Shown: piece by piece, positions 6,917-17,172 of the stretch
How positions within the stretch are numbered: position 1 is the first letter of the stretch
Layout: the number at the start of each line of letters is the position of its first letter
DNA from: Massilia putida
GTDB taxonomy: Bacteria; Pseudomonadota; Gammaproteobacteria; Burkholderiales; Burkholderiaceae_D
NCBI RefSeq assembly: GCF_001941825.1
Contig: NZ_CP019038.1
Location: 124,001 to 188,000, forward strand
DNA length: 64,000 nucleotides
Direction: 5' to 3'
Made by a program: the position numbers and the translations under genes
Notes under the pieces: model-generated
Told to the model about the DNA's origin: nothing
The model's input: only the letters and a program-made list of their open reading frames with translations
Databases searched by the model: none

Positions 6917-9301
6917 TTGAACAGGAAGCACAACAGTCATGTCGTCGTCCCGGCCCTGCTGGCCGCGCTTCTGGCCGGCTGCGGAGGCAGTGGCACGGAC
7001 AACGGCGCGACGACCGTCAGCCTCGCCCCGCGTCAGCTCGCCGACATCCGCGTGGTGTCGTCCACGACGGCCGCCACCTGGAACAGCGTGAAGTTCGGCG
7101 GCGGCGGTTACGTCACCGGCCTTGTTTTCCATCCCACGTCGCCGCACGTCCTGTACGCGCGCACCGACATTGGCGGCGCATACCGCTGGGACCAGAAGAC
7201 GTCGTCGTGGACGGCCATTACCGACGGCCTGGGCTTCGGTGCGGCCGAGAGCAGATTCCATGGCGTCGAAAGCCTCGCCGTCGATCCGACCAACGACCAG
7301 GTCGTCTACATGGCCACGGGCATGTACACGTTCGAAGGCAACGGCCGCCTGTATATCTCCAGCGACCGTGGTACCACGTGGACGCACGTCGACCTGCCGT
7401 TCCCGGTGGGCGGCAACAATGCCGGCCGCGCGATGGGCGAACGCCTGATGGTCGACCCGAATCTGCCGTCGACGCTGTTCTACGGTTCGCGCACGGCCGG
7501 CCTGTGGAAGAGCACGGACTCGGGTCAAACGTGGGCCCAGGTCACGTCGCTGTCGACCGCCACGATGAGCCAGGAACAGGTCAATGCCGTGGGCGGCAGC
7601 GCCATGGGCGTCGAGCTGGTCGTGTACGACGCCGACATCAGGGGCCCGCACAAGGAAAAGAAGCACCCGAAGGATGCGGGGACCGCAACCCAGACCATCT
7701 ACGCCGCCATCGCCCCGGACTACGTGGCCGCGGCAGGCCTGGCGTCGAACATGGTCAAGTCCACCGACGGCGGCGCCACGTGGGCCCCGGTTGCGACCCC
7801 TGTGTCCGGCTACCACATCCCGCACATGGTGCGCGCCGACGACGGCATGTTCTACGTGGTGTTCACCAAGGGCGCCGGTCCAGGTGCCGGCGGACCGGCC
7901 CGGCTCTACAAGTTCGACGGCACCAACTGGACCCTGCTCAAGAGCGAAGAGCCGGCCCAGTGGTTGAACTTCGGCATGGGCGGACTGTCCGTCTCCGGCA
8001 CCGGCGCGACCACCCGCATCGCATTGGGCGTGTCCAACTCCTGGGGCAACTTCAGCGGCCAGCAGATCGTTCAGTTGTCCGACGACGACGGCCAGACCTG
8101 GCGCGAAATCGAAGCGATGACGCCAGGCGAAGTCGCTCCAGGCTGGGTCGACGACGTCGAGATCGATCCGTCCAACCCCGACCACATCATGCACATCCAC
8201 GGCGGCGGCATCGTCGAGACCTGGAACGCCTCCGCCGCCACGCCGACCTGGAACAGCACGCTCAACGGCATCGAGGAAACCGCCGCCATCGCCATCGCCA
8301 CGCCGCCGGCCGGAGCGCCCTACAAGTTCATCAACAGCTCCGGCGACGTCGGCGCCTGGGTGGATACCGACCTGGCAACGAAGCCGACACTGGGTCCCGG
8401 CCTGGGTTGGAGCAGCGGCAACGCCGCCGACATGGCGTGGTCCGATCCGCTCTACATCGCCAGCGTCGGCGTCGTCAACTCGAGCGGCGCCGCCTATGGT
8501 GACTGGTCGGGCGACGGCGGCAAGAGCTGGACGTCGTTCGCCAGCCTGCCGCAAGGCGCGCAAAACACGAGCGGCGAATCGAATATCGTGGTCAGCGCGC
8601 GCAACAAGGCGGTCTGGGCACCGGCCAACTCGGTGTCGTCCTATACCACCGATAACGGCGCGACATGGATCCGGACCAATCTGCCCGCGCTTTCCAGCGT
8701 CGGCATCAATCGCGGCTACCGCCTGGCCGCGGACCGCAGGAACCCGAACAAGGTCTACGCATACGATTCGGGCGGCGCATGGTGGAACCAGTGGTCGGAT
8801 ACGGCGCACTTCTGGTACTCGACGGACGGCGGCCACACGTTTACGGAGAGCACCGCGTTCAAGGGCACCAGCCCGATGGTGACCGCCTTCGGCAATACGT
8901 CCGTCGCGGTGAACCCGAACGTGGAAGGCGATATCTGGCTGGCCGACGGCAACGCGATGTACCACTCGACGGATTCGGGCGCGACCTGGACGAAGCTCAC
9001 CAACTTCACCTCGTTCTGGGGCACCCACGGTACGTGGTCCTGGCCTGAAATGCAGGGCGCCACCTTGGTAGCGCTGGGCAAGGCGGCTCCCGGCGCCTCG
9101 TACCCGGCCGCGGTCTACGTGGTGGGCGTGATGAACGGGCAGTGGGGCGTGTACCGCTCCGATGACGGCGGCGCCACCTGGACGCGCTTCAACGACGATG
9201 CGCACCAGTTCGGCGGTATCGGCGTGATGGCGGCAGACCAGAACATCTACGGACGGATCTACGTCTCCGGCACCGGACGCGGCTTGTTGTACAGCAACTG
9301 A
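6917..9301 (+). CDS. GH74-like xyloglucanase / BNR-repeat glycoside hydrolase, lipoprotein
   Basis: The 794-residue protein starts at a TTG preceded by a strong ribosome site AGGAGGAG at 6903-6910; no ATG fits. The N-terminus is a lipoprotein signal (VPALLAALLAGCGG, lipobox LAGC at about residues 16-19), so it is probably anchored in the outer membrane. The body is made of repeated sialidase/BNR-type blades, for example SSDRGTTWTHV, KSTDSGQTWAQV, KSTDGGATWAPV, DDDGQTWREI, RSDDGGATWTRF, spread across the two seven-bladed propellers typical of GH74. GH74 enzymes cut the beta-1,4-glucan backbone of xyloglucan. Catalytic aspartates could not be assigned with certainty. The AraC-type regulator just upstream probably controls it. 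Confidence 0.85.
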   Translation: MNRKHNSHVVVPALLAALLAGCGGSGTDNGATTVSLAPRQLADIRVVSSTTAATWNSVKFGGGGYVTGLVFHPTSPHVLYARTDIGGAYRWDQKTSSWTAITDGLGFGAAESRFHGVESLAVDPTNDQVVYMATGMYTFEGNGRLYISSDRGTTWTHVDLPFPVGGNNAGRAMGERLMVDPNLPSTLFYGSRTAGLWKSTDSGQTWAQVTSLSTATMSQEQVNAVGGSAMGVELVVYDADIRGPHKEKKHPKDAGTATQTIYAAIAPDYVAAAGLASNMVKSTDGGATWAPVATPVSGYHIPHMVRADDGMFYVVFTKGAGPGAGGPARLYKFDGTNWTLLKSEEPAQWLNFGMGGLSVSGTGATTRIALGVSNSWGNFSGQQIVQLSDDDGQTWREIEAMTPGEVAPGWVDDVEIDPSNPDHIMHIHGGGIVETWNASAATPTWNSTLNGIEETAAIAIATPPAGAPYKFINSSGDVGAWVDTDLATKPTLGPGLGWSSGNAADMAWSDPLYIASVGVVNSSGAAYGDWSGDGGKSWTSFASLPQGAQNTSGESNIVVSARNKAVWAPANSVSSYTTDNGATWIRTNLPALSSVGINRGYRLAADRRNPNKVYAYDSGGAWWNQWSDTAHFWYSTDGGHTFTESTAFKGTSPMVTAFGNTSVAVNPNVEGDIWLADGNAMYHSTDSGATWTKLTNFTSFWGTHGTWSWPEMQGATLVALGKAAPGASYPAAVYVVGVMNGQWGVYRSDDGGATWTRFNDDAHQFGGIGVMAADQNIYGRIYVSGTGRGLLYSN

Positions 9302-9427
9302 TCGGCATGAAGAGCACGGCGGGCCAGCCCCCCGAAGACGGCCCCCGTGCTCCGCCGAACACCCCGGCGAAGATCCACTGCGTTTGCGGATCCGGGTTGT
9401 CTATGCAAGCCGAGTTGCGCGCCGATT

Positions 9428-9445
9428 TACTTTAGGTTTAAAGTA
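9428..9445. promoter_or_regulatory. Palindromic operator before the 2-aminobenzoate operon
   Basis: TACTTTA (9428-9434), four bases, TAAAGTA (9439-9445) is a perfect 7-bp inverted repeat 43 bp before the first start codon of the operon. An AT-rich palindrome of this size is the usual target of a MarR dimer, and a MarR gene is the fourth gene of the operon. I found no equally convincing -35/-10 pair. Confidence 0.65.
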
Positions 9446-9488
9446 TCTCCCGGTAAGCACCGACTGACCTTTTCTCCGGGGGCGCTTC

Positions 9489-11114
9489 ATGACGAGCTGG
9501 TCCGCTGCAGAGTCAAGTTCCTCGGCCCACGTCGACACATTCGCGCGGGATCACCTCCCGCCCGCCGACTTGTGGCCGGACCTCGTGTTCGACCTGCCGG
9601 AGCTCCGCTATCCGGCGCGCCTGAATTGCGTGGCCGAACTGCTCGACCGCCACGTCGACGCCGGGCGCGGCGCGCGCACCGCCGTCCTCGGCGAGAAGGT
9701 GACGTGGACGTATGCCCAGCTGCGCGACCAGGTCGACCGCATCGCCCACGTGCTGTGCGCCGACATGGGTCTCGTGCCGGGCAACCGCGTGCTGCTGCGC
9801 GGCGCGAACTGCCCGATGATGGCGGCCGCGATCCTCGCCGTGTTCAAGGCCGGCCTCGTCGCCGTGCCGACCATGCCGCTGCTGCGGGCGCGTGAACTGT
9901 CCGTCATCCTCGACAAGGCGCGGGTCAACGCGGTGCTGTGCGCCCGGTCGCTGGCGGACGAACTCGAACAGGCCGATGTCCATCCGCCCGTCTACTATTT
10001 CCAGGGCGGCGGACAACCGGACGGGCTGGAAACGCGCATGGCGCGCCACGCTGCGCCTTTCGAAGCGGTCGACACCGCGGCCGACGACGTCTGCCTCATC
10101 AGCTTCACGTCCGGCACGACCGGCGTCCCCAAGGGCACGATGCACTTCCACCGCGACATCCTGGCGATCTGCGACTGCTTCCCGCGCCACACGCTCGGCG
10201 CGCGCGCGGACGACGTCTTCATCGGCACGCCGCCGCTGGCCTTCACGTTCGGCCTGGGCGGACTGCTGCTGTTCCCCATGCGCGTGGGCGCGGCCGGCGT
10301 GCTGCTCGAAAAGCTCACGCCGGAGGGCTTGTTGGCGGCGATCGAGCGCTTCAAGGCCACCGTCTGCTTCACGGCGCCGACGTTCTATCGCCAGATGACG
10401 CCCCTCGTCCCGCATTACGATCTGCGCTCGCTGCAGAAATGCGTGTCCGCCGGCGAAGCGCTGCCGCTCGCGACGCGCGAAGGCTGGCAGGCGGCCACCG
10501 GCATCGCCATGATCGACGGGATCGGCGCCACCGAGATCCTGCACATCTTCATTTCCGCCAGCGGCGCGGACATCCGTCCCGGCGCGACCGGCAAGCCGGT
10601 CCCCGGCTACCGCGCTTGCGTGCTCGACGACGACGGCCATCCCGTGGGCCCCGGCGTGATCGGGCGCCTTGCCGTCAAAGGCCCGACGGGATGCCGCTAC
10701 CTCGCCGACGAGCGCCAGCGCGACTATGTGCTGGACGGCTGGAACCTGACGGGCGACAGCTACGAGACGGACGCGGACGGCTATTTCTACTACCGCTCCC
10801 GCACGGACGACATGATCATCTCGGCCGGTTACAACATCGCCGGCGCCGAGGTGGAAGAGGCGCTGCTGCGGCATCCGGCGGTGGCGGAGTGCGGCGTCGT
10901 CGGGCGGGCGGACGAGGAGCGCAGCCAGATCGTGGAAGCGCACGTCGTGCTCAAGCCCGGCCACGAACCGACGCCCGGGATGGCCCATGCGCTGCAGGAT
11001 TTCGTCAAGGCGCAGATCGCCCCGTACAAATACCCGCGCGCCGTGCGCTTCACCGACAAGCTGCCGCGCACGGAGACGGGCAAGCTGCAGCGCTTCAAAC
11101 TGCGACAATCATGA
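9489..11114 (+). CDS. abmG: 2-Aminobenzoate-CoA ligase (benzoate-CoA ligase family)
   Basis: A 541-residue acyl-adenylate-forming ligase. It would activate an aromatic acid with ATP and CoA, releasing AMP and diphosphate. Visible motifs are the P-loop [12 protein letters not shown] (about 204-215), GATEI (about 350), the TGDSYE region (about 422), RSRTDDMI (about 437) and the C-terminal lysine motif [11 protein letters not shown]. The substrate is inferred from the next gene, a 2-aminobenzoyl-CoA monooxygenase/reductase; benzoate or salicylate are alternatives. Its TGA overlaps the next ATG by four bases (ATGA). The ATG at 9489 has only a weak G-rich ribosome site. Confidence 0.85.
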   Translation: MTSWSAAESSSSAHVDTFARDHLPPADLWPDLVFDLPELRYPARLNCVAELLDRHVDAGRGARTAVLGEKVTWTYAQLRDQVDRIAHVLCADMGLVPGNRVLLRGANCPMMAAAILAVFKAGLVAVPTMPLLRARELSVILDKARVNAVLCARSLADELEQADVHPPVYYFQGGGQPDGLETRMARHAAPFEAVDTAADDVCLISFTSGTTGVPKGTMHFHRDILAICDCFPRHTLGARADDVFIGTPPLAFTFGLGGLLLFPMRVGAAGVLLEKLTPEGLLAAIERFKATVCFTAPTFYRQMTPLVPHYDLRSLQKCVSAGEALPLATREGWQAATGIAMIDGIGATEILHIFISASGADIRPGATGKPVPGYRACVLDDDGHPVGPGVIGRLAVKGPTGCRYLADERQRDYVLDGWNLTGDSYETDADGYFYYRSRTDDMIISAGYNIAGAEVEEALLRHPAVAECGVVGRADEERSQIVEAHVVLKPGHEPTPGMAHALQDFVKAQIAPYKYPRAVRFTDKLPRTETGKLQRFKLRQS

Positions 11115-13486
11115 ACATCGTCTGCATCGGCGGCGGACCCGCCGGCCTGTACGCCGCCCTGCTGATGAAGAAGCGGGACCCAGGGCACCGCATCGTCGTC
11201 GTCGAACGCAACCGGCCGTACGACACGTTCGGCTGGGGCGTCGTGTTCTCGGACCAGACGCTGGGCAACCTCGTCGCGGCCGACGAGCCGACGGCGCGCA
11301 GCATCCTGCAGGCGTTCAACCACTGGGACGACATCGACGTCTTCTTCAAGGGCGAGCGGATCACGTCGGGCGGCCACGGCTTCTGCGGCATCGGCCGCAA
11401 GCGGCTGCTGAACATCCTGCAGCGGCGCTGCGAGGAACTCGGCGTAACGCTCGTGTTCGAGACGGACGTGCAGGACGACCAGGCCGTCGCCCGGCGCTAC
11501 GGCGCCGATCTCGTGATCGCCGCCGATGGCCTGAACAGCCGCATCCGGACCCGTTACGCGCACACGTTCCAGCCGTCGATCGAGACGCGCCGCTGCCGCT
11601 TCGTGTGGCTGGGCACGAAGAAAAAATTCGATGCCTTCACGTTCATCTTCAAGGAGACCGCGTTCGGCTGGTTCCAGGCCCACGTCTACCAGTTCGACGG
11701 CGACACCTCGACGTTCATCGTCGAGACGCTTGACGATGTCTGGCGCCGCGCCGGCCTGGCGGACATGCCGCAGGAAGCGGGCATCGCGTTCTGCGAGCGC
11801 CTGTTCGCGGACCACCTGGACGGACATCCGCTGCTGTCGAACGCCGCCCACCTGAGGGGCGCCGCCATCTGGATCGCGTTCCCGCGCATCGTCTGCGGGC
11901 GGTGGGTCCATTGGAATGGCGACGTGCCCGTGGTGCTGATGGGCGACGCTGCGCATACGGCCCACTTCTCGATCGGTTCCGGCACCAAGCTGGCGCTGGA
12001 AGATGCGATCGAGCTGGCCCGCGCTATCGGCACACACGACGGCGATCTGCGCGCCGCGCTCGACGCCTACCAGGCCAGCCGTTCGGTGGAAGTGCTCAAG
12101 ATCCAGTCGGCGGCCCGCAATTCGATGGAATGGTTCGAGAACGTGGAGCGCTACACGGCGCTCGACGCCGAGCAGTTCGCGTACTCGATGCTCACGCGCA
12201 GCCAGCGCATCTCGCACGAGAATCTGCGCCTGCGCGACCCGGGCTATGTCGCGCACTTCGAGGACTGGTTCGCGCGGCGCGCGTGTGCGCTGGCGGGCGT
12301 GGATCTGCCCGCGAACACGCACGTACCGCCGATGTTCACGCCGCTGCGCGTGCGCGACGTGTTCCTCAAGAACCGCATCGTCGTCTCGCCGATGGCGCAG
12401 TATTCGGCCGTCGACGGCGTGCCGGGCGACTATCACCTTGTCCACCTCGGCGCGCGGGCGCAGGGCGGGGCGGCGCTCGTGATGGCGGAGATGACCTGCG
12501 TCTCGGCCGACGCGCGCATCACGCCGGCCTGTCCGGGCATGTATGCGCCGGCGCACACGGCCGCGTGGAAGCGCATCGTCGACTTCGTGCACGGCCACAC
12601 AGATGCGCGCATCGGCCTCCAGCTCGGCCACGCCGGCCCGAAAGGCTCGACGCGCCCCATGTGGGACGGCATCGACCAGCCGCTCCCGGACCACAACTGG
12701 CCACTGATCGCCGCCTCGGAACAGCAGTACCTGCCGGGCATCTCGCAAGTCGCGCGGGCCGCGACCGACGACGATCTCGCGCGCATCGAAGCCGACTTCG
12801 TGCGCGCGGCGCTGGCGGCCGACGCCGCCGGCTTCGACTGGCTCGAACTGCACTGCGCGCACGGCTACCTGCTGTCGTCGTTCATCTCGCCGCTGACCAA
12901 CCGCCGCACGGACGATTACGGCGGCAGCCTGGAAAACCGCTGCCGCTATCCGCTGCGTGTGTTCCGCGCGATGCGCGCGGTCTGGCCGGCGGGAAAACCG
13001 GTGAGCGTGCGCATCTCGGCCCACGACTGGGTCGACGGCGGCATCACGCCCGCAGACGCGGTGCACATCGCGCGGCTGTTCAAGGAGGCCGGAGCGGACA
13101 TGATCGATTGCTCGTCCGGCCAGGTGAGCAAGGCGGAACAGCCGCAGTTCGGGCGCATGTACCAGACACCGTTCGCGGACCGCATCCGCAACGAGGCCGG
13201 CATCCCGACGATCGCCGTGGGCGCCATCTTCGAGGCGGATCACGCCAACAGCATCATCGCGGCGGGCCGCGCGGACCTGTGCGCGGTGGGCCGGCCGCAT
13301 CTGGCGAATCCCGCCTGGACGCTGGCGGAAGCCGCAAGGATCGGCTACACGGCCGTCGCGTGGCCGAAGCAGTACCTCGCCGGCAAGGCCCAGCTGGAGC
13401 GCAACCTGGAACGCGAGCGCCAGCTGGCGGCGGCAAACACGGGCCTCACGCCGCAGCAGATCGCGGCGCGGCTGCTGGAGGGTTGA
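11111..13486 (+). CDS. abmA: 2-Aminobenzoyl-CoA monooxygenase/reductase (two-domain flavoenzyme)
   Basis: The 791-residue fusion has an N-terminal FAD monooxygenase (about 1-380; Rossmann motif [17 protein letters not shown], later [22 protein letters not shown]) and a C-terminal Old Yellow Enzyme barrel (about 410-775; [58 protein letters not shown]). This architecture is that of the Azoarcus evansii enzyme that hydroxylates and then reduces 2-aminobenzoyl-CoA without forming a free ring-cleavage dioxygenase substrate. Salicylyl-CoA 5-hydroxylases share the first half but lack the OYE half, which argues for the 2-aminobenzoate pathway. It overlaps the genes on both sides (ATGA and TGATG), so it is tightly co-translated. 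Confidence 0.9.
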   Translation: MNIVCIGGGPAGLYAALLMKKRDPGHRIVVVERNRPYDTFGWGVVFSDQTLGNLVAADEPTARSILQAFNHWDDIDVFFKGERITSGGHGFCGIGRKRLLNILQRRCEELGVTLVFETDVQDDQAVARRYGADLVIAADGLNSRIRTRYAHTFQPSIETRRCRFVWLGTKKKFDAFTFIFKETAFGWFQAHVYQFDGDTSTFIVETLDDVWRRAGLADMPQEAGIAFCERLFADHLDGHPLLSNAAHLRGAAIWIAFPRIVCGRWVHWNGDVPVVLMGDAAHTAHFSIGSGTKLALEDAIELARAIGTHDGDLRAALDAYQASRSVEVLKIQSAARNSMEWFENVERYTALDAEQFAYSMLTRSQRISHENLRLRDPGYVAHFEDWFARRACALAGVDLPANTHVPPMFTPLRVRDVFLKNRIVVSPMAQYSAVDGVPGDYHLVHLGARAQGGAALVMAEMTCVSADARITPACPGMYAPAHTAAWKRIVDFVHGHTDARIGLQLGHAGPKGSTRPMWDGIDQPLPDHNWPLIAASEQQYLPGISQVARAATDDDLARIEADFVRAALAADAAGFDWLELHCAHGYLLSSFISPLTNRRTDDYGGSLENRCRYPLRVFRAMRAVWPAGKPVSVRISAHDWVDGGITPADAVHIARLFKEAGADMIDCSSGQVSKAEQPQFGRMYQTPFADRIRNEAGIPTIAVGAIFEADHANSIIAAGRADLCAVGRPHLANPAWTLAEAARIGYTAVAWPKQYLAGKAQLERNLERERQLAAANTGLTPQQIAARLLEG

Positions 13487-14241
13487 TGGACACATTGAGC
13501 GGAAAGCATGCCGTGGTGACGGGCGCCAGCCGGGGCATCGGCCTGGCCATCGCACGCGCATTGCGCGACCACGGCGCGCGCGTGACCCTGATGGCACGCG
13601 ATGCGGCCGCACTGGCAGCGGCGGCGGCCGACCTGGGCGGCGGCACGGCATGGCAGACGGCGGACGTCACCGATGCCGCGAGCGTGGACGACGCGTTCGC
13701 GCGTGCCGGCGCGGTGGACATCCTCGTCAACAATGCGGGCCAGGCCGCATCGGCACCGTTCAGCCGCACCGACGCCGCGCTGTGGCAGCGCATGCTGGAC
13801 GCGAACCTGAGCGGCGCCTACCACTGCATCCAGGCGGCCCTGCCGGGCATGCTCGACGCGGGCTGGGGACGCATCGTCAACGTCGCGTCCACGGCCGGGC
13901 TCACGGGCTACCGCTATGTGGCGGCGTATTGCGCGGCCAAGCACGGCCTCGTCGGGCTCACGCGCGCGCTGGCGCTGGAGGTGGCCGTGAAAGGCGTCAC
14001 CGTGAATGCCGTGTGTCCGGGATTTACCGAGACGGATATCGTCCTGGATGCCGTCGCCACCATCGTGCGCAAGACGGGCCGCTCGGAGGAGCAGGCACGC
14101 ACGGAACTGGCCGCCGCCAATCCACAGGGACGGCTCGTGCGGCCGGACGAGGTGGCGCACGCCGTGGCGTGGCTGTGCATGCCGGCTGCTTCGGCCATGA
14201 ACGGCCAGGCGGTCGCCGTCGCGGGCGGGGAGGTGATGTGA
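13486..14241 (+). CDS. Short-chain dehydrogenase/reductase of the 2-aminobenzoate operon
   Basis: A classical SDR of 251 residues: TGASRGIG cofactor loop (about 12-19), NNAG (about 82-85), catalytic Ser in NVASTAG (about 128-134) and YCAAK (Tyr about 146, Lys about 150), and a PG motif (AVCPGFTETD). It probably oxidises a 3-hydroxyacyl-CoA intermediate during dismantling of the reduced ring. The start overlaps the previous stop as TGATG, and its own stop overlaps the MarR start as GTGA. The exact substrate is inferred from the operon. Confidence 0.85.
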   Translation: MDTLSGKHAVVTGASRGIGLAIARALRDHGARVTLMARDAAALAAAAADLGGGTAWQTADVTDAASVDDAFARAGAVDILVNNAGQAASAPFSRTDAALWQRMLDANLSGAYHCIQAALPGMLDAGWGRIVNVASTAGLTGYRYVAAYCAAKHGLVGLTRALALEVAVKGVTVNAVCPGFTETDIVLDAVATIVRKTGRSEEQARTELAAANPQGRLVRPDEVAHAVAWLCMPAASAMNGQAVAVAGGEVM

Positions 14242-14717
14242 AGCCCGACCTGACGGCGCGCCTGACGGGCGAGCATCACCAGGCGCTCAAGCTGTGGCTG
14301 CGCATGCTGGCCTGCACGACGCGCGTCGAGAACACGATCCGCGGCCGCCTGCGCGCCGCCTTCGGCATCACGTTGCCGCGCTTCGACCTGATGGCCCAGC
14401 TGGAGCGCCATCCGGAGGGCTTACGGATGGGCGAGCTGTCGCAGCGGATGATGGTCACGGGCGGCAACGTCACGGGCATCGCGGACCAGCTCGAGCGCGA
14501 ACGGCTGGTCGTGCGCGTGCCCGATCCGCAGGACGGGCGCGCATTCATGGTCAAGCTCACGCCCCTCGGCCGCACGACCTTCGCCGAGATGGCGGCCGTG
14601 CACGAAGGCTGGGTGGCGGACCTGTTCCGCGACATTCCCGCCGCCGACAAGGCGCACATGATCGCGCTGCTCGACACGATGAAACGGCACTTGAACGACA
14701 ACGACGACCAGGACTAG
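14238..14717 (+). CDS. MarR-family transcriptional regulator of the operon
   Basis: A 159-residue winged-helix protein: [19 protein letters not shown], then the recognition-helix region [14 protein letters not shown] and the wing [18 protein letters not shown] start it at the GTG at 14238, which overlaps the preceding stop (GTGA); no ATG lies in a better place. Regulators of this type in aromatic-acid CoA operons usually repress until the aryl-CoA ligand binds. The palindrome at 9428-9445 is the likely target. Sitting inside the operon, it would be made in step with the enzymes. Confidence 0.87.
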   Translation: MKPDLTARLTGEHHQALKLWLRMLACTTRVENTIRGRLRAAFGITLPRFDLMAQLERHPEGLRMGELSQRMMVTGGNVTGIADQLERERLVVRVPDPQDGRAFMVKLTPLGRTTFAEMAAVHEGWVADLFRDIPAADKAHMIALLDTMKRHLNDNDDQD

Positions 14718-14732
14718 GACTAGGAGCACACC

Positions 14733-15587
14733 ATGCGTTACCTGCAGGGCGAACCGCATGCGCTGCCGCGCAGCCGCACCACGCTGTCCGACTACCGCGC
14801 GGAGCACTTCCTCTACGAGGCGCGCGACGGCGTCGCCACTATCACGTTGAACCGCCCGGAGCGCAAGAACCCGCTGACGTTCGACGCCTACGCCGAGCTG
14901 CGCGACCTGTTCCGCGCGCTGGCCTACGCCGACGACGTGAAGGCCGTCGTCCTCGCGGGCGCGGGCGGCAATTTCTGCTCCGGCGGCGACGTCCATGAGA
15001 TCATCGGGCCGCTCACGCGGCTGGACATGCCCGGCCTGCTGGCTTTTACGCGCATGACGGGCGACCTGGTGAAGGCGATGCTGGCCTGTCCGCAGCCCAT
15101 CGTGGCGGCCGTCGACGGCGTGTGCGCGGGGGCGGGTGCGATCCTGGCGATGGCGTCCGACCTGCGGCTGGGCAGCACGCGGGCGCGGACGGCGTTCCTG
15201 TTCGCGAAGGTCGGCCTGGCCGGCTGCGACATGGGGGCGTGCGCCATCCTGCCGCGCCTGATCGGCCAGGGGCGGGCCGCCGAGCTGCTGTACACGGGTC
15301 GCGCGATGTCGGCCGAGGAGGGCGAACGCTGGGGCTTCTTCAACCGCCTGTGCGCCCCCGACGAGGTCCTGGGCGAGGCCTTGCTGCTGGCACGCAGCCT
15401 GGCGGAGGGCCCGACCTTCGCGCACGGCATGACGAAAAAAATGCTGCAACAGGCGTGGAGCATGGGTATCCATGAAGCCCTCGAGGCCGAAGCCCAGGCG
15501 CAGGCGATCTGCATGGCGACGAACGACTTCCACCGCGCCTATCACGCCTTCGCGGCGAAGACGACGCCCGGTTTCGAAGGAGACTGA
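14733..15587 (+). CDS. Enoyl-CoA hydratase/isomerase of the 2-aminobenzoate operon
   Basis: A 284-residue crotonase-fold protein: [14 protein letters not shown] near residue 35, oxyanion-hole segment [14 protein letters not shown] (about 75-88), and [11 protein letters not shown] (about 169-179). It probably hydrates or isomerises a ring-derived enoyl-CoA. Paralogues in aryl-CoA operons sometimes act as ring hydrolases, so the reaction is not certain. TAGGAG lies 8 bp before the ATG, and its stop is one base before the next ATG. Confidence 0.85.
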   Translation: MRYLQGEPHALPRSRTTLSDYRAEHFLYEARDGVATITLNRPERKNPLTFDAYAELRDLFRALAYADDVKAVVLAGAGGNFCSGGDVHEIIGPLTRLDMPGLLAFTRMTGDLVKAMLACPQPIVAAVDGVCAGAGAILAMASDLRLGSTRARTAFLFAKVGLAGCDMGACAILPRLIGQGRAAELLYTGRAMSAEEGERWGFFNRLCAPDEVLGEALLLARSLAEGPTFAHGMTKKMLQQAWSMGIHEALEAEAQAQAICMATNDFHRAYHAFAAKTTPGFEGD

Positions 15588-15588
15588 C

Positions 15589-16746
15589 ATGGCGGACAAG
15601 CGTTATCTCGCGTGGCCGTTCTTCGAAGCCCGGCACGCCGAGCTGGAAGCGACGCTCGATGCGTGGGCCAGGGAACACGTGCGCGGCGGGCACGGCGCCG
15701 ATGTCGACGGCGCGTGCCGGCACCTCGTCCGCCTGCTGGGGCAGGGTGGCTGGCTGCAGCATGCGATCGGTGCGGAAGGCGCGGCTATCGACACCCGCAC
15801 CATCTGCCTGATCCGCGAGACGCTGGCGCGCCACGACGGCCTCGCCGATTTCGCCTTCGCCATGCAGGGCCTCGGCGCCGGCGCGATCAGCCTGTTCGGA
15901 ACGACGACGCAACGCGAGCGCTACCTGCCGCGCGTGGCGCGCGGGGAGGCCATCGCGGCGTTCGCGCTGTCGGAGCCGGACGCCGGGTCGGACGTCGCCG
16001 CCATGCGCTGCGCCGCGCGCGCGGACGGCGAGGCGTACGTCCTCGATGGCGAGAAGACGTGGATCTCGAACGGCGGCATCGCGGATTTCTACGTCGTCTT
16101 CGCGCGCACGGGCGAGGCGCCGGGCGCGCGCGGCATCAGCGCGTTCGTCGTCGATGCCGACACGCCGGGCTTCGCCGTCGCCGAGCGCATCGACGTGATC
16201 GCCCCGCACCCGCTGGCGCGCATCCGCTTCGACGCATGCCGGGTGCCGGCCGCGCAGCGCATCGGCGCGGCCGGGCAGGGCTTCAAGGTGGCGATGGCGA
16301 CGCTCGACGTGTTCCGCACCTCGGTCGCGGCGGCGGCGCTCGGCTTTGCGCGCCGTGCCTTCGACGAGGCGCTGGCGCATGCGACGCGCCGGCAGATGTT
16401 CGGCCAGACGCTGGCCGACTTCCAGCTGACGCAGGCGAGGCTCGCGCAGATGGCCACCGCCATCGACGCCAGCGCACTGCTGACGTACCGCGCGGCGTGG
16501 CAGCGCGACCAGGGCGGCAGCGTGACGAAGGAAGCGGCGATGGCCAAGATGACGGCGACGGAATCCGCGCAGCAGGTGATCGACGCGGCGGTGCAGATGT
16601 TCGGCGGGCTGGGCGTCACCAGCGGCCATCCGGCCGAGCGGCTGTATCGCGAGATCCGCGCCCTGCGCATCTACGAGGGCGCCACCGAAGTGCAGCAACT
16701 GATCATCGCGCGCGAACTGCTGCGCGCGGCGAAGGAAGGAACGTGA
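15589..16746 (+). CDS. Acyl-CoA dehydrogenase of the 2-aminobenzoate operon
   Basis: A 385-residue FAD acyl-CoA dehydrogenase: [11 protein letters not shown] (about 125-135), EKTWISNGG (about 154-162), [31 protein letters not shown] and the catalytic Glu in IYEGATEVQ (about 364-372). GAAGGAGA lies just before the ATG. Its TGA overlaps the following ATG by one base. It likely introduces a double bond in the alicyclic or ring-opened CoA ester late in the pathway. Confidence 0.88.
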   Translation: MADKRYLAWPFFEARHAELEATLDAWAREHVRGGHGADVDGACRHLVRLLGQGGWLQHAIGAEGAAIDTRTICLIRETLARHDGLADFAFAMQGLGAGAISLFGTTTQRERYLPRVARGEAIAAFALSEPDAGSDVAAMRCAARADGEAYVLDGEKTWISNGGIADFYVVFARTGEAPGARGISAFVVDADTPGFAVAERIDVIAPHPLARIRFDACRVPAAQRIGAAGQGFKVAMATLDVFRTSVAAAALGFARRAFDEALAHATRRQMFGQTLADFQLTQARLAQMATAIDASALLTYRAAWQRDQGGSVTKEAAMAKMTATESAQQVIDAAVQMFGGLGVTSGHPAERLYREIRALRIYEGATEVQQLIIARELLRAAKEGT

Positions 16747-17141
16747 TGGAGATCCTGCAGCCACCGGGCTGGCCGCGCCCGCGCGGATACGCGAACGGTA
16801 TCGCGGCGCGCGGCCGTTTCGTGTTCGTGAGCGGCATGATCGGCTGGGATGCGGAAGGGCGCTTCCCAAGCGACGACTTCGCGGCCCAGGCGCGCCAGGC
16901 CTTGTCCAACGCGGTCGCCGTGCTGCGCGAGGCCGGGGCGCGCCCCGAACACATCGTGCGCATGACCTGGTACGTGGTCGACAAGCGCGAGTACCTGGCC
17001 GCGTCCGGCGCGCTGGGCGCGGCCTACCGCGAGATCATCGGCGCGCACTATCCGGCGATGACGGCCGTCGCGGTGAGCGCCCTCATCGAAGACCGCGCGC
17101 GGGTCGAGATCGAAGTGACGGCGGTCGTGCCGGAGGAATGA
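16746..17141 (+). CDS. RidA-family enamine/imine deaminase
   Basis: The 131-residue RidA/YjgF protein carries FVSGMIGWDAEG, the trimer-interface NAVAVLREAG segment, and C-terminal YPAMTAVAVSALIEDRARVEIEVTAVV with the conserved Arg and Glu. RidA proteins hydrolyse enamines or imines. The reduced product of 2-aminobenzoyl-CoA carries an amino group on a ring double bond, so release of ammonia from it is a reasonable job here; that is inference. It is the last gene of the operon and converges on the lyase gene 31 bp away. I saw no clear terminator in that gap. Confidence 0.85.
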   Translation: MEILQPPGWPRPRGYANGIAARGRFVFVSGMIGWDAEGRFPSDDFAAQARQALSNAVAVLREAGARPEHIVRMTWYVVDKREYLAASGALGAAYREIIGAHYPAMTAVAVSALIEDRARVEIEVTAVVPEE

Positions 17142-17172
17142 CCGGGCGCCGGCCGGGCCGCCCGTCCCGCGA

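Noticed and set aside
6664..8502. 612-residue plus-strand frame overlapping the GH74-like gene
   Set aside because: Extremely Arg-rich, no ribosome site, and a shadow of the real frame, which has BNR repeats and a strong ribosome site.
6899..9205. 768-residue antisense frame
   Set aside because: A GC-rich antisense shadow of the GH74-like gene with no domain pattern.
10829..13651. 940-residue antisense frame in the 2-aminobenzoate operon
   Set aside because: Arg-rich, antisense to two firmly identified enzymes.
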